Counted from the stretch's first letter, positions 28,392-37,375 are shown. The stretch is DNA of 64,000 nucleotides from Corynebacterium aurimucosum (GCF_030408555.1 NZ_CP047048.1:1860001-1924000); one strand, 5' to 3'. A program made the numbers and translations. Notes: generated from the letters alone by a model not told the origin.

Positions 28392-28397
28392 TACGCT
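28392..28397 (+). promoter_or_regulatory. -10 hexamer of DUF3043 gene
   Basis: TACGCT ends 7 bases before the GTG at 28405, supporting a leaderless start. Confidence 0.55.
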
Positions 28398-28404
28398 AAA
28401 CAGC

Positions 28405-29097
28405 GTGAAACTTCCGTGGCAAAAAGATGACAAGACTTCTTCCCCCGCCGAGCACACCCCGACGCCGGAAGAGCAACCCGCCGCCGAGAAACCGCACCGC
28501 AAGGGCTACACGCCGCCGAAAGGCCGCCCCACGCCTAAGCGTGATGCGCAGGAAATCGCCCGCGGCGTCAAGCGTGATCCCCGGGGAATGTCGGACGCGC
28601 AGCGCTACCAGCACCGCAAGGAACTCAAGGCTTCCATGTCTAAGGCAGAGTGGAAGGAATATAAGCGCAAGGAGCGCCAAGAGTCCCGCGAGCGCAACAA
28701 GGTGGCACAGGAGCGCATGGCCGCTGGTGACGAGCGCTACCTCCTCGCCCGCGATAAGGGCGAGGTCCGCCGCTACGTGCGCGATTGGGTAGATTCCCAC
28801 CGCTTCATTAACGAGTGGGTCATGCCCTTTGCCATCGTGCTGCTGGTGCTCATGTTCGTCAGCACCCGGGACCCGCGCCTGTCCCAGATCATCTCGATTG
28901 GCGCCATGGCGGTCATCGTAGTCTTCGCTGTCGAGGGATTCTGGCTCGCGCGCAAATGCAACAACGCAGTGCGCCTGAAGTTCCCCGGCACCACCGAGGC
29001 CGGTTTTGGTCTAGGGTTCTACGCGTACTCCCGCGCCTCCCAACCGCGCAAGTGGCGCACGCCGCGTCCACAGGTGGAGCGCGGAGCTACCGTCTAA
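28405..29097 (+). CDS. DUF3043 membrane protein
   Basis: Actinobacterial protein of 230 residues. The N-terminal half is strongly charged (Lys, Arg, Glu, Pro), with KGYTPPKGRPTPKRDAQE, a typical DUF3043 motif. Two membrane helices follow near residues 150-190 and then a cytoplasmic tail. Function is unknown. The start GTG 28405 is preferred because of the TACGCT hexamer 7 bases upstream. It is followed after 12 bases by the cobT-like gene and is probably co-transcribed with it, as in related corynebacteria where cobalamin genes follow. Confidence 0.87.
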   Translation: MKLPWQKDDKTSSPAEHTPTPEEQPAAEKPHRKGYTPPKGRPTPKRDAQEIARGVKRDPRGMSDAQRYQHRKELKASMSKAEWKEYKRKERQESRERNKVAQERMAAGDERYLLARDKGEVRRYVRDWVDSHRFINEWVMPFAIVLLVLMFVSTRDPRLSQIISIGAMAVIVVFAVEGFWLARKCNNAVRLKFPGTTEAGFGLGFYAYSRASQPRKWRTPRPQVERGATV

Positions 29098-29109
29098 GCC
29101 GGAGGACAC

Positions 29110-30027
29110 ATGCCTGAATTCACCGCGGTTCCCCAGCTGCGCCCTTCAACCGCAGCACAGCCAAACCGCATGGCAGAGATTGCTGCATGGCTGGCGGCAG
29201 CGCAGGATTCTCCGCAGGCCACACCTCTTGAGCGGCCCCGGGCCATCGTCTTTGAAGACGCCCGGCCCACTGCCGAACGCACTGTCGACGGCGTGGGTAT
29301 CACGCAGCATTCCCCCACTGATGAGGAACAGTGGCGCGATAATCTCCTCAGCGCTGCGCAGCGGGCAGGGGCGGGCATCGACTTCGTCGAGTGCACCAGC
29401 GGCGACTCCGAAAACTCTGAACCGTACGACAGCACTACCGCCATGTCCCCTGAGGAGTGCGAGTCCTTCCTCAGCCTAGGCATGACCACGGCAGATCGGG
29501 AGATCGATTCCGGCGCCGACCTGCTCATCACGTCCGCTTGTGGAATCGACACGGAGACCGTTGCCACCAGTGTTATGGGCCGGATCACCCACACCGAACC
29601 GGTAGCGATTGTGGGGACGAATACTCTGGCCAGCGGCATCACGGATGCGATGTGGAAGGCCCGCGTGAGCGTTGTGCGCGACTCCATGTTCCGCGCCCGC
29701 AACCTAGAGGGCTGGGAGGTCGTGCAGACCATCGGTTCCCCGGCTCTCGCGGCGTTGGTGGGTTTCATCGCGCAGGCCACGGCGCGGCGAACGCCGGTGC
29801 TTATCGACGGCCCCCTCGCCGCCACCGCCGCCGTCCTAGCCGAGCGCACTGCGCCCGGTGTGAAGGGCTGGCTTCGCGCGGGAACCACCACCCCCGAACC
29901 GGCGCACGCCCTCGCTCTCAAGGAGCTGGGGCTTAACCCACTGCTTGATTTAAACCTGAGTGAAGGTTTCCCCCTCGGCGCGCTCGCGGCCTTGCCGCTG
30001 GTGCAGCTGGCCGCCGAGCTCGCCTAG
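29110..30027 (+). CDS. Degenerate CobT-like phosphoribosyltransferase homologue
   Basis: Homologue of nicotinate-nucleotide:dimethylbenzimidazole phosphoribosyltransferase, 305 residues compared with roughly 350 usually. Family features remain: a ...GMTTADREIDSGADLL... segment, GSPALAALVGFIAQA, and an LSEGFPLGALAAL C-terminal block matching the catalytic-glutamate motif (R-L-G-E-G-x-G-A). The usual G-I-G-N-T-T motif is replaced by CGIDTETVATSV. Neither cobU nor cobS is next to it, although they cluster with cobT in C. glutamicum and M. tuberculosis. The protein may have changed substrate or be decaying. A GGAGG ribosome site precedes the ATG; the gene is intact. Confidence 0.75.
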   Translation: MPEFTAVPQLRPSTAAQPNRMAEIAAWLAAAQDSPQATPLERPRAIVFEDARPTAERTVDGVGITQHSPTDEEQWRDNLLSAAQRAGAGIDFVECTSGDSENSEPYDSTTAMSPEECESFLSLGMTTADREIDSGADLLITSACGIDTETVATSVMGRITHTEPVAIVGTNTLASGITDAMWKARVSVVRDSMFRARNLEGWEVVQTIGSPALAALVGFIAQATARRTPVLIDGPLAATAAVLAERTAPGVKGWLRAGTTTPEPAHALALKELGLNPLLDLNLSEGFPLGALAALPLVQLAAELA

Positions 30028-30036
30028 GCAGCCCAC

Positions 30037-31140
30037 TTATTTCGCTTCAACCAGCGTGTGCAGCCAGCCGTGGGTATCCTCCACGGACCCGCGCTGGATG
30101 CCGGTGAGGCGCTCGCGCAGCGCCATCGTCGTAGCACCCGCCTCATCGTTGTTGATGTGGAAGTCGGTATCGGTGCCCATAACGTGGCCCACCGGGGTAA
30201 TAACGGCCGCGGTTCCGCAGGCAAAGGCCTCCACCATGGCGCCGGAGGCAACATCCTGCTCCCACTCCTTGTAGGTGATGCGGCGTTCTTCCACCTTCAG
30301 CCCCATGTCTTCGGCCACCTGCAGAAGCGAGGCGCGGGTAATGCCCGGCAGCAGCGAGCCCGACAGCTCTGGGGTGACCAGGGTCTGGTTTCCCTCTTCG
30401 CCGTAGACGAAGGCGAGGTTCATGCCACCCATTTCCTCGATATAGGTGCGCTCGATAGCGTCCAGCCACACCACCTGGTCGCAGCCCTTCTCCGCTGCCT
30501 GCGCCTGCGCGAGCAGCGAAGCCGCGTAGTTGCCGGCGAATTTCGCTGCACCGGTGCCGCCGGGAGCGGCGCGTACATAGTCGGTGGACAGCCAGACGGA
30601 CACCGGCTTGATACCACCGGAGAAATACGCGCCCGCCGGGGAGGCGATGACGACATAGCGGTAAGAATGCGCCGGGTGCACGCCCAGGGAGACATCAGTA
30701 GCGATCATGAAGGGGCGGAAGTACAGGGCTGCCTCGCCGCCAGCCTCGGGGACCCAGGCCTGGTCGACGTCGACAAGCTGGCGCAGGGATTCAATGAACT
30801 CCTCCTCTGGCAGCTGCGGCATTGCCATGCGCTCAGCAGAGGCTTGCAGACGCTGCGCGTTCTGCTCTGGGCGGAAGGTGGCGATGCTGCCGTCAGGCTG
30901 GCGGTAAGCCTTGATGCCCTCGAAGATGGCCTGGCCATAGTGGAAGACGGTGGAGGCCGGGTCCATGCTAAACGGCGCGTAAGGGCGTATCTGCGCGTCG
31001 TGCCAACCCTTGTCCTCAGTCCAGTCAATCGTCACCATGTGGTCGGTGAAGTACTTACCAAAGCCCGGGTTCGCCAGAATCTCCTGCAGGCGCTCCGGGG
31101 AGGTGGGGGTTTCAGTTCGCGTCACGGTGTAATTCAACAT
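30037..31140 (-). CDS. ilvE: Branched-chain amino acid aminotransferase
   Basis: PLP-dependent class IV aminotransferase of 367 residues catalysing the last step of valine, leucine and isoleucine synthesis. Visible are the [15 protein letters not shown] motif near residue 78, the Schiff-base lysine region [19 protein letters not shown] and the EMGGMN...E segment. A TACGCT hexamer (31148-31153 complement) ends 7 bases before the ATG 31140, implying a leaderless transcript. It converges on the cobT-like gene with a 9-base gap. Order matches Rv2210c. Confidence 0.95.
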   Translation of the reverse strand: MLNYTVTRTETPTSPERLQEILANPGFGKYFTDHMVTIDWTEDKGWHDAQIRPYAPFSMDPASTVFHYGQAIFEGIKAYRQPDGSIATFRPEQNAQRLQASAERMAMPQLPEEEFIESLRQLVDVDQAWVPEAGGEAALYFRPFMIATDVSLGVHPAHSYRYVVIASPAGAYFSGGIKPVSVWLSTDYVRAAPGGTGAAKFAGNYAASLLAQAQAAEKGCDQVVWLDAIERTYIEEMGGMNLAFVYGEEGNQTLVTPELSGSLLPGITRASLLQVAEDMGLKVEERRITYKEWEQDVASGAMVEAFACGTAAVITPVGHVMGTDTDFHINNDEAGATTMALRERLTGIQRGSVEDTHGWLHTLVEAK

Positions 31141-31147
31141 GCCTCAC

Positions 31148-31153
31148 AGCGTA
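31148..31153 (-). promoter_or_regulatory. -10 hexamer of ilvE
   Basis: TACGCT on the minus strand lies 7 bases before the ilvE ATG. Confidence 0.55.
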
Positions 31154-31305
31154 CTCCCCAGACACCTATAGAAGTGCAGAAATGCCCAAGCGAAATACCG
31201 AGTGACATAGTCAGTCTTCGTACACATTGCCCTTCCGCGTTCCACGTCATGGACACGGGTAGGGTGTGAGGAGTATCCCATTGTCATTTTCTCAAGGAGG
31301 ACATC

Positions 31306-32805
31306 GTGGCTTCTTCCACGTTCGAACTGCCCGCACGCGGCTTATTCCCCACCGTTGAGTTGGCCAAGAAGGCCCCCAAGCAGGCGGACGCCCTGCTCAT
31401 CGCTACCTTTGCTGGTGAGGAGGGGCTCGAGGTGCCGGGTACTTCTCTGCTCGGTTCCTCCGCGCTGCGCTCAACGTATGAGGCTCTCGCCGCCGTGGGC
31501 GCGACGGGTAAGGCCGGGGAAATCGTGAAGGTTCCTGCCCCACAGAAGGCAGGTGCCGCCCAGGTCATCGCGCTGGGTTTGGGTGACGTTGAGGCGCTCG
31601 ACGATGAAGCTCTGCGCCGCGCCGCCGGCTCCGTAGCCCGTGCTACCACGGGCGTGGGCACCATCGTGACCACCTTGGCGGACTTCGGCGTTACGGCCGC
31701 CGTTGAGGGACTCATCCTCGGCGGCTATGCCTACCGCGGAATCCGCTCCACCGAGCTCAAGGACAAGGAACAGCCCGCCACCTTCGTGGTCGTGGCCGAT
31801 AAGTCTGTTTCCGAAGAATTCGAGGCCGCCCGCACCGTGGCCGAGTCCGTCTTGCTCGCCCGCGACCTAGTGAATGCCCCCGCCAACGAGCTTTACCCGG
31901 AGTCCTACGCCGACTTCCTTTCCGGCCAGGCCAAGGAGGCCGGTCTTGACGTCGAGGTTCTCGATGAAAAGCAGCTGGAGAAGCAGGGCTTCGGCGGAAT
32001 CTTGGCCGTGGGCAAGGGCTCGGCCCGCCCACCGCGCTTGGTGCGCCTGAGCTGGAAGCCCAAGAAGGCCAAGAAGCACGTGGCCCTCGTGGGTAAGGGC
32101 ATCACCTTCGATACCGGCGGTATTTCCTTGAAGCCGGGCAATGGCATGTGGGACATGATTTCGGATATGGGCGGCTCCGCTGCCATGGCGGCCACCATCA
32201 TTGCTGCGGCCAAGCTGAAGCTGCCGGTTCAGATCACCGCTACCCTGCCGTTGGCGGAGAACATGCCGGGCTCTGGTGCCACCCGCCCGGGCGATGTCAT
32301 TACCCACTACGGCGGCCTGACCTCCGAGGTCCTCAACACCGACGCTGAGGGCCGCCTCGTGCTGTCGGACGCCATCGCCCGCGCCAGCGAGGATAAGCCG
32401 GATTACCTCATTGAGACCGCAACCCTTACCGGCGCACAGATCGTGGCGCTGGGTTCGCGCATCTCCGGCATCATGGGCTCTGAGGTCTTCCGCGATCGCT
32501 TGGCCGAAATCGGCCGCGAGGTGGGTGAGAATGCCTGGGCCATGCCGCTGCTGGAAGAGCACGACGAGGAGATCAAGTCCCAGGCCGCGGACATCCGCAA
32601 CATCAACGCTAAGCGTGAGGGCGGCATGGAATTCGCCGGCACCTACCTCAAGCAATTCGTGGGCGAGGGCATCGAGTGGGCCCACATCGATATCGCCGGC
32701 CCGTCCTGGAATGGTTCCGCCCCGCGCGGCTACACCCCGAAGCGCGCTACCGGTGTGCCGGTGCGCACCGTGGTGGCAGCGCTACGCGAGATCGCAGAAG
32801 CCTAG
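31306..32805 (+). CDS. pepA: Leucyl aminopeptidase
   Basis: Cytosolic M17 metallo-aminopeptidase of 499 residues. The metal-binding catalytic domain shows KGITFDTGGISLKP near residue 265 and the family signature NTDAEGRLVLSDAI near residue 344. It removes N-terminal residues from peptides and normally forms a hexamer with two divalent metals per subunit. Start GTG 31306 follows a strong AGGAGG ribosome site. It corresponds to Rv2213 (pepB) in M. tuberculosis. A bidirectional hairpin ends this gene and the convergent glutaminase. Confidence 0.95.
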   Translation: MASSTFELPARGLFPTVELAKKAPKQADALLIATFAGEEGLEVPGTSLLGSSALRSTYEALAAVGATGKAGEIVKVPAPQKAGAAQVIALGLGDVEALDDEALRRAAGSVARATTGVGTIVTTLADFGVTAAVEGLILGGYAYRGIRSTELKDKEQPATFVVVADKSVSEEFEAARTVAESVLLARDLVNAPANELYPESYADFLSGQAKEAGLDVEVLDEKQLEKQGFGGILAVGKGSARPPRLVRLSWKPKKAKKHVALVGKGITFDTGGISLKPGNGMWDMISDMGGSAAMAATIIAAAKLKLPVQITATLPLAENMPGSGATRPGDVITHYGGLTSEVLNTDAEGRLVLSDAIARASEDKPDYLIETATLTGAQIVALGSRISGIMGSEVFRDRLAEIGREVGENAWAMPLLEEHDEEIKSQAADIRNINAKREGGMEFAGTYLKQFVGEGIEWAHIDIAGPSWNGSAPRGYTPKRATGVPVRTVVAALREIAEA

Positions 32806-32831
32806 ATCAGAGCGTCTTCAACTCGGCTCCC

Positions 32832-32858
32832 GTGTGAGCGGCTTGAGGCCGCTCACAC
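32832..32858. terminator. Bidirectional terminator pepA/glsA
   Basis: An 11-bp stem (GTGTGAGCGGC and complement) with a 5-base loop. The glsA stop codon lies inside the right arm. Confidence 0.8.
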
Positions 32859-34127
32859 TTCTTCGCCGGCGATGACGTAGTCCTCCTTGTCCGCCAACGG
32901 GAGGACGGTGCCATCTGACATGGCGCGGTCGGTGACGAGCCCGTCATCGTCGACAAGCGCGACCTCGTTGCCTTCCTCACGCAGGCGGCGCAGGCCTTCC
33001 TTGAGCATGCGCCGGCCCACCTTGTGCAGCCCAGAGACCTGGGAGAAGTCCAAGGCCAAGCGCTTGCCGGAGAACTGGCGCTCCTCCAGCTCGTGGAGGA
33101 TGGCTTCCGTGGCGGTGAAGTTGATATGACCCTGCAGTCGAATGATCGCCGTCTCATCATCTTCATCAACGCTGCGTACTGGGTGCACACCGAAGCGGTT
33201 CTCTGTGGACATCAGGTGCAGGCCCATGTCCGAGGAGAGCTCGCGGAAGATTGCGGTGCCGCGCACGCTATTGCCCTGTTCATCAAGGCGCGGCGAGAAC
33301 GTCGCCACGCCGCTCTGCCCCGGCAGCGTACCAATGAGCCCGCCGGATACGCCGGACTTCGCGGGGATTCCCACCTCCGCCATCCAGCGCCCAGCGCCGT
33401 CGTACATGCCGCAAGAGCTCATCACCGCCAGGGTCATGCGGCAGACATCGGCGTCTAGAATCTTCTCTCCTGTTACCGGCTGGCGCCCACCATTGGCCAA
33501 GGTCGCGGTCATGACGGCAAGGTCGCGCGCATCGACCGACAGCGCGCACTGCGAGGTATAGGACAGCACGGCATCGTGGGCATCGTCCTGAATGATGCCA
33601 TAGGAGCGCAGCATGTGTGCGAGGGAGAGGTTACGCTCGGCGTGCTCCAGTTCGGAGTCACACAGGCGCTTGTCGACGTCCACCTCGCGCCCCGCCAGCT
33701 TGGAGATGAAGGAACGAATCTTTTCCACGCGATCTTCCACGGTGGAATCCACGCCGTTGATGAGCTGGTTGACCACAATGGCACCAGCGTTGATCATCGG
33801 ATTCACTGGGCGGTGGTCTTTGGCCAGCGAAAGCTCGTTGAAAGCCTGCCCGGAGGGCTCGAGGCCGACGACGTCACGCACCGCGTCAAGCCCCAGCTCA
33901 CTCAGCGCGAGAGCATACACAAATGGTTTTGAGATGGACTGGATGGTGAAGCGGCTTTCCGCGTCACCGGCGCTATAAAGGTGGCCCGTTACTGAGCACA
34001 GCGCAACCCCCAACTGATTTGGGTTCGCACTGGCCAGTTCCGGGATGTAGTCCGCTACTTCACCGGAATCGTGATCGTGTACGCCATCAAGAATCTTCTG
34101 TAGATAAAAAGGAATCGGTGTTTTCAT
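32853..34127 (-). CDS. glsA: Glutaminase with C-terminal STAS domain
   Basis: Beta-lactamase-fold glutaminase (glutamine to glutamate plus ammonia), 424 residues. The catalytic S-x-x-K is in QSISKPFVYA near residue 64, with MINAGAIVVNQL and TLANGGRQPV following. A STAS domain occupies about residues 315-410 (AIIRLQGHINFTATEAILHEL ... ALDFSQVSGLHKVG), an arrangement seen in some glutaminases and suggestive of regulation or partner binding. Start ATG 34127 begins the conserved domain; a long upstream extension would overlap pncA. TACCCT lies 8 bases before the ATG. It is divergent from pncA across only 28 bases and absent, as I recall, from this place in C. glutamicum. Confidence 0.9.
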   Translation of the reverse strand: MKTPIPFYLQKILDGVHDHDSGEVADYIPELASANPNQLGVALCSVTGHLYSAGDAESRFTIQSISKPFVYALALSELGLDAVRDVVGLEPSGQAFNELSLAKDHRPVNPMINAGAIVVNQLINGVDSTVEDRVEKIRSFISKLAGREVDVDKRLCDSELEHAERNLSLAHMLRSYGIIQDDAHDAVLSYTSQCALSVDARDLAVMTATLANGGRQPVTGEKILDADVCRMTLAVMSSCGMYDGAGRWMAEVGIPAKSGVSGGLIGTLPGQSGVATFSPRLDEQGNSVRGTAIFRELSSDMGLHLMSTENRFGVHPVRSVDEDDETAIIRLQGHINFTATEAILHELEERQFSGKRLALDFSQVSGLHKVGRRMLKEGLRRLREEGNEVALVDDDGLVTDRAMSDGTVLPLADKEDYVIAGEEV

Positions 34128-34155
34128 CGCTTCCCAGGGTATAGAATTGCCGCGT
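34128..34155. promoter_or_regulatory. Ultra-compact divergent promoter glsA/pncA
   Basis: Only 28 bases separate the two start codons. TAGAAT (plus, 34142-34147) lies 8 bases before the pncA ATG, and TACCCT (minus, 34136-34141) lies 8 bases before the glsA ATG. The two -10 elements abut, so the polymerases must compete. Confidence 0.55.
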
Positions 34156-34698
34156 ATGACACCTGCACTCATCATTGTCGATGTCCAACATGATTTTTGC
34201 CCCGGCGGAGCCCTCGGCACTGAACGTGGTAACGAGGTTGCTGAGCGCATCGGTGCGCTACAGACGTCCTATGACACGGTCGTAGCGACACAGGATTGGC
34301 ATATCGACCCGGGCACACATTTCTCTGCGAATCCCGACTTCGTTGATACCTGGCCCACGCACTGCGTGGCTGATTCTTTCGGCGCCGCGATGCACGAGGC
34401 CATCGGGCCCGCCCAGGCCTATTTCAAGAAGGGCGAATATACCGCCGCCTACTCCGGCTTCGAGGGCGCGGCTGATGGTGTTTCATTGGCGGATTGGTTG
34501 CGCGAGCACAACGTCACCGCCGTGGACATCGTTGGCATTGCCACCGATCACTGCGTGCGCGCGACGGCTGCCGACGCCCTGAAGGAAGGCTTCACCGCGC
34601 GGGTTCTGGCAGACTATTGCGCGCCCGTCGACGAGGCCCGCGGCGCCGCCGCACTGGAGGAACTAGCGAAGGCAGGCGCCACCATCGTTCAAGGCTAG
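34156..34698 (+). CDS. pncA: Nicotinamidase/pyrazinamidase
   Basis: Isochorismatase-fold amidase of 180 residues that deaminates nicotinamide to nicotinate for NAD salvage. The Asp-Lys-Cys triad is visible: Asp in VDVQHDF near residue 8, Lys in YFKKGEY near residue 93, Cys in ATDHCVRATA near residue 135. The metal-binding D-x-H-x2-H appears in DWHIDPGTHF. Start ATG 34156 is chosen, as TAGAAT ends 8 bases upstream; the frame extends three codons further to TTG 34147. Ends 20 bases before a convergent hypothetical gene. Confidence 0.93.
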   Translation: MTPALIIVDVQHDFCPGGALGTERGNEVAERIGALQTSYDTVVATQDWHIDPGTHFSANPDFVDTWPTHCVADSFGAAMHEAIGPAQAYFKKGEYTAAYSGFEGAADGVSLADWLREHNVTAVDIVGIATDHCVRATAADALKEGFTARVLADYCAPVDEARGAAALEELAKAGATIVQG

Positions 34699-34718
34699 GC
34701 ACCAGGCGTTGTAACTGA

Positions 34719-35126
34719 TTATCTGTCGTCGCGCTCATTCTGCTGCTGGCGCTGCTCAAAACGTTCGCGGCGCTCGCGCTGTTCCTCACGTTTGCGCAGA
34801 ATGCGCTCTCGCTCGATGCGCTCGCGCATGCGCTGCGGGTAACCAGTCTCTTCGACGTCATAGACATCGCAGCCCAGAAGCTTCGCCACCGCGTCAATCC
34901 CCTTAGGCCCGCCGATGCGGCGGCGGATGAAGGCACCGCTTTCATCAACCACAACGACCGACATCTCGTTGACCACGGTCTCCGGCTCCACAAATGCCTC
35001 AACATAGGCCCGCCCTTGAACCCAGGCTTGAAGCTCCTGCGCATCTTCAGCGCGAATGGTCTCCCCCGGTGCGCGGGGTGGGCGCAGTTGGGACTTAGAG
35101 CTATTGCGGCGGAAGGGGTTGAACAT
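34719..35126 (-). CDS. Conserved hypothetical charged protein
   Basis: Protein of 135 residues not assigned to a known function. The first 100 residues look globular (VVVVDESGAFIRRRIGGPK, then a VDAVAKLLGCDVYDVEETGYP motif). The last 30 form a highly charged, Arg/Glu/Gln-rich helix likely to be a coiled coil. No membrane segment or signal peptide. A TAGGCT hexamer lies 8 bases before the ATG. It occupies the place next to the E2 gene seen in other corynebacteria. Conserved but unknown. Confidence 0.75.
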   Translation of the reverse strand: MFNPFRRNSSKSQLRPPRAPGETIRAEDAQELQAWVQGRAYVEAFVEPETVVNEMSVVVVDESGAFIRRRIGGPKGIDAVAKLLGCDVYDVEETGYPQRMRERIERERILRKREEQRERRERFEQRQQQNERDDR

Positions 35127-35274
35127 GGCTCTTTAGCCTACCGGAGGCCACCTTCAGCCACTTCACGCGGAGGATGCCCCAATTAACCCCACCCATGCGC
35201 GCCTTTTATAAACACGCTGTAGAATCAATCACTAGCGTTTCAAAAATTCCAACTTTCGAGGAGTCTTAATACTT

Positions 35275-37320
35275 ATGGCACACTCTGTTGTGATGCCCGA
35301 ACTGGGCGAATCTGTAACCGAAGGCACGATTACCCAGTGGCTGAAGTCCGTCGGTGACACCGTTGAGGTCGACGAACCTTTGCTCGAGGTCTCCACCGAC
35401 AAGGTCGACACCGAAATCCCTTCCCCGGTCGCCGGCACCATCCTCGAAATCAAGGCTGAGGAAGATGACACCGTAGACGTGGGCGAGGTCATCGCGATCA
35501 TCGGTGATGAGGGCGAGTCCGCACCAGCTGCCGAGGAGTCGGAGGACTCTTCTGAGAAGGCTGCCGAGACCCCGGACAAGCCTGCTGAGGACGCCGAGTC
35601 TGCGGCTCCCGCTGCTTCTGGTGACGCCACCGACGTGGAGATGCCGGAGCTTGGTGAGTCCGTCACCGAGGGCACCATCACCCAGTGGCTGAAGTCCGTC
35701 GGCGACACCGTCGAGGTCGACGAACCACTCCTCGAGGTCTCCACCGACAAGGTCGACACCGAAATCCCGTCCCCGGTCGCCGGCACCCTCGTTGAAATCC
35801 TCGCCGAGGAAGATGACACCGTCGACGTCGGCGCCGTCATCGCCCGCGTAGGCGACGGCTCCGCCGCAGCCTCCGAGAAGCCTGCCGCCAAGGAAGAAAA
35901 GGCAGAGCCGAAGGCAGAAGAAAAGAAGGAAGAGCCCAAGGCCGAAGAGAAGTCCGAGGACAAGCCCGCTGCTTCTGGTGACGCCACCGACGTAGAGATG
36001 CCGGAGCTCGGTGAGTCCGTCACCGAGGGCACCATCACCCAGTGGCTGAAGTCCGTCGGCGACACCGTCGAGGTCGACGAACCACTCCTCGAGGTCTCCA
36101 CCGACAAGGTCGACACCGAAATCCCGTCCCCGGTCGCCGGCACCCTCGTTGAAATCCTCGCCGAAGAAGACGACACCGTCGACGTCGGCGCCGTCATCGC
36201 CCGCGTAGGCGACGGCTCCGCCGCAGCCTCCGAAAAGCCTGCCGCCAAGGAAGAAAAGAAGGAAGAGCCCAAGGCCGAAGAGAAGAAGGAAGAGCCGAAG
36301 GCAGAGGAGAAGAAGCCTGCTGCTTCCCAGCCCTCGGAGCCGAAGACATCCGAGACTTCCACCAAGGTCAACAACGGCGATAACGTCCCGTACGTCACCC
36401 CGCTGGTGCGCAAGCTGGCTGAAAAGCACGGCGTGGACCTCTCCACTGTCTCTGGCACTGGCGTCGGCGGCCGCATCCGCAAGCAGGACGTCTTGGCCGC
36501 TGCTGGCGAGGGTGAAGCTCCGGCTTCCTCCGCTAGCGCATCCTCCAGTAACCCGCGTGCTCGCTGGTCCACCAAGTCCGTGGATCCGGAGAAGCAGGAG
36601 CTCATCGGCACCACCCAGAAGGTCAACCGTATCCGCGAGATCACGGCGACCAAGATGGTTGAGGCCCTCCAGATTTCCGCTCAGCTGACCCACGTCCAGG
36701 AAGTCGATATGACCGCCATCTGGGATATGCGCAAGCAGTCCAAGCAGGCGTTCATTGATAAGTACGAGGCCAACCTCTCCTTCCTGCCGTTCATTGTGAA
36801 GGCCACCGTTGAGGCACTGGTCTCCCACCCGAACGTCAACGCTTCCTACAACCCGGAGACCAAGGAGATGACCTACCACGCTGACGTCAACGTGGCCATC
36901 GCCGTGGACACCCCGAAGGGCCTGCTGACCCCGGTCATCCACAAGGCCCAGGAACTGACGCTGCCGGAGATTGCCCAGAAGATCGCCGAGCTGGCTGACA
37001 AGGCACGCAACAACAAGCTCAAGCCGAACGATCTGACCGGTGCGACCTTCACCGTGACCAACATCGGCTCCGAGGGCGCCCTGCTGGATACCCCGATTCT
37101 GGTTCCGCCGCAGGCCGGCATCCTGGGCACCGCCGCTATCACCAAGCGCGCGGTCGTCGTGACCGAGGACGGCCAGGACGCCATCGCCATCCGCCAGATG
37201 TGCTACCTGCCGTTCACCTACGACCACCAGGTGGTCGACGGTGCCGACGCTGGTCGCTTCATCACGACCATCAAGGACCGCCTCGAAACCGCAGATTTCG
37301 AAGCCGACCTTGACCTCTAA
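35275..37320 (+). CDS. sucB: Dihydrolipoamide acyltransferase E2, three lipoyl domains
   Basis: E2 core of a 2-oxo acid dehydrogenase complex, 681 residues. Three lipoyl domains (about residues 4-78, 122-197 and 241-316), each with the lipoylated lysine in STDKVDTE, are joined by Glu/Lys/Pro/Ala-rich linkers. An E3-binding domain follows near 375-410 (TPLVRKLAEKHGVDLS), then a C-terminal catalytic domain ending with TYDHQVVDGADAGRF. Usually annotated sucB; in C. glutamicum the orthologue serves as the pyruvate dehydrogenase E2 in a mixed complex with OdhA. A promoter TAGAAT lies at 35220-35225. Lipoyl groups come from LipB and LipA encoded 6-9 kb downstream. Confidence 0.93.
   Translation: MAHSVVMPELGESVTEGTITQWLKSVGDTVEVDEPLLEVSTDKVDTEIPSPVAGTILEIKAEEDDTVDVGEVIAIIGDEGESAPAAEESEDSSEKAAETPDKPAEDAESAAPAASGDATDVEMPELGESVTEGTITQWLKSVGDTVEVDEPLLEVSTDKVDTEIPSPVAGTLVEILAEEDDTVDVGAVIARVGDGSAAASEKPAAKEEKAEPKAEEKKEEPKAEEKSEDKPAASGDATDVEMPELGESVTEGTITQWLKSVGDTVEVDEPLLEVSTDKVDTEIPSPVAGTLVEILAEEDDTVDVGAVIARVGDGSAAASEKPAAKEEKKEEPKAEEKKEEPKAEEKKPAASQPSEPKTSETSTKVNNGDNVPYVTPLVRKLAEKHGVDLSTVSGTGVGGRIRKQDVLAAAGEGEAPASSASASSSNPRARWSTKSVDPEKQELIGTTQKVNRIREITATKMVEALQISAQLTHVQEVDMTAIWDMRKQSKQAFIDKYEANLSFLPFIVKATVEALVSHPNVNASYNPETKEMTYHADVNVAIAVDTPKGLLTPVIHKAQELTLPEIAQKIAELADKARNNKLKPNDLTGATFTVTNIGSEGALLDTPILVPPQAGILGTAAITKRAVVVTEDGQDAIAIRQMCYLPFTYDHQVVDGADAGRFITTIKDRLETADFEADLDL
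35613..36252 (+). repeat. Near-identical tandem lipoyl-domain repeat
   Basis: The segments 35613-35895 and 35970-36252 (offset 357 bases, 119 codons) differ by only a handful of synonymous changes, while the first lipoyl domain (35275-35510) is more diverged in DNA. This indicates recent duplication or gene conversion of domains 2 and 3. Confidence 0.85.
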
Positions 37321-37348
37321 GACTTAGTATTCCAAGTCTTAAGAGGCT

Positions 37349-37375
37349 GCTCCCCCGCCACTGCGGCGGGGGAGC
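37349..37375 (+). terminator. Terminator after sucB
   Basis: An 11-bp GC-rich stem (GCTCCCCCGCC and complement) with a 5-base loop, followed by TTCGTCGTTTT. A second small inverted repeat, AAGACTT with AAGTCTT, overlaps the sucB stop codon at 37319-37341. Confidence 0.82.

Noticed and set aside
28225..29109. Cobalamin riboswitch for the cobT-like gene
   Set aside because: The space upstream is filled by the DUF3043 gene and the erpA promoter region; no B12-box-like sequence was seen.
35232..37227. Two long minus-strand frames opposite sucB
   Set aside because: They contain Ser/Gly repeats that are mirror translations of the lipoyl-domain repeats; sucB is certain.
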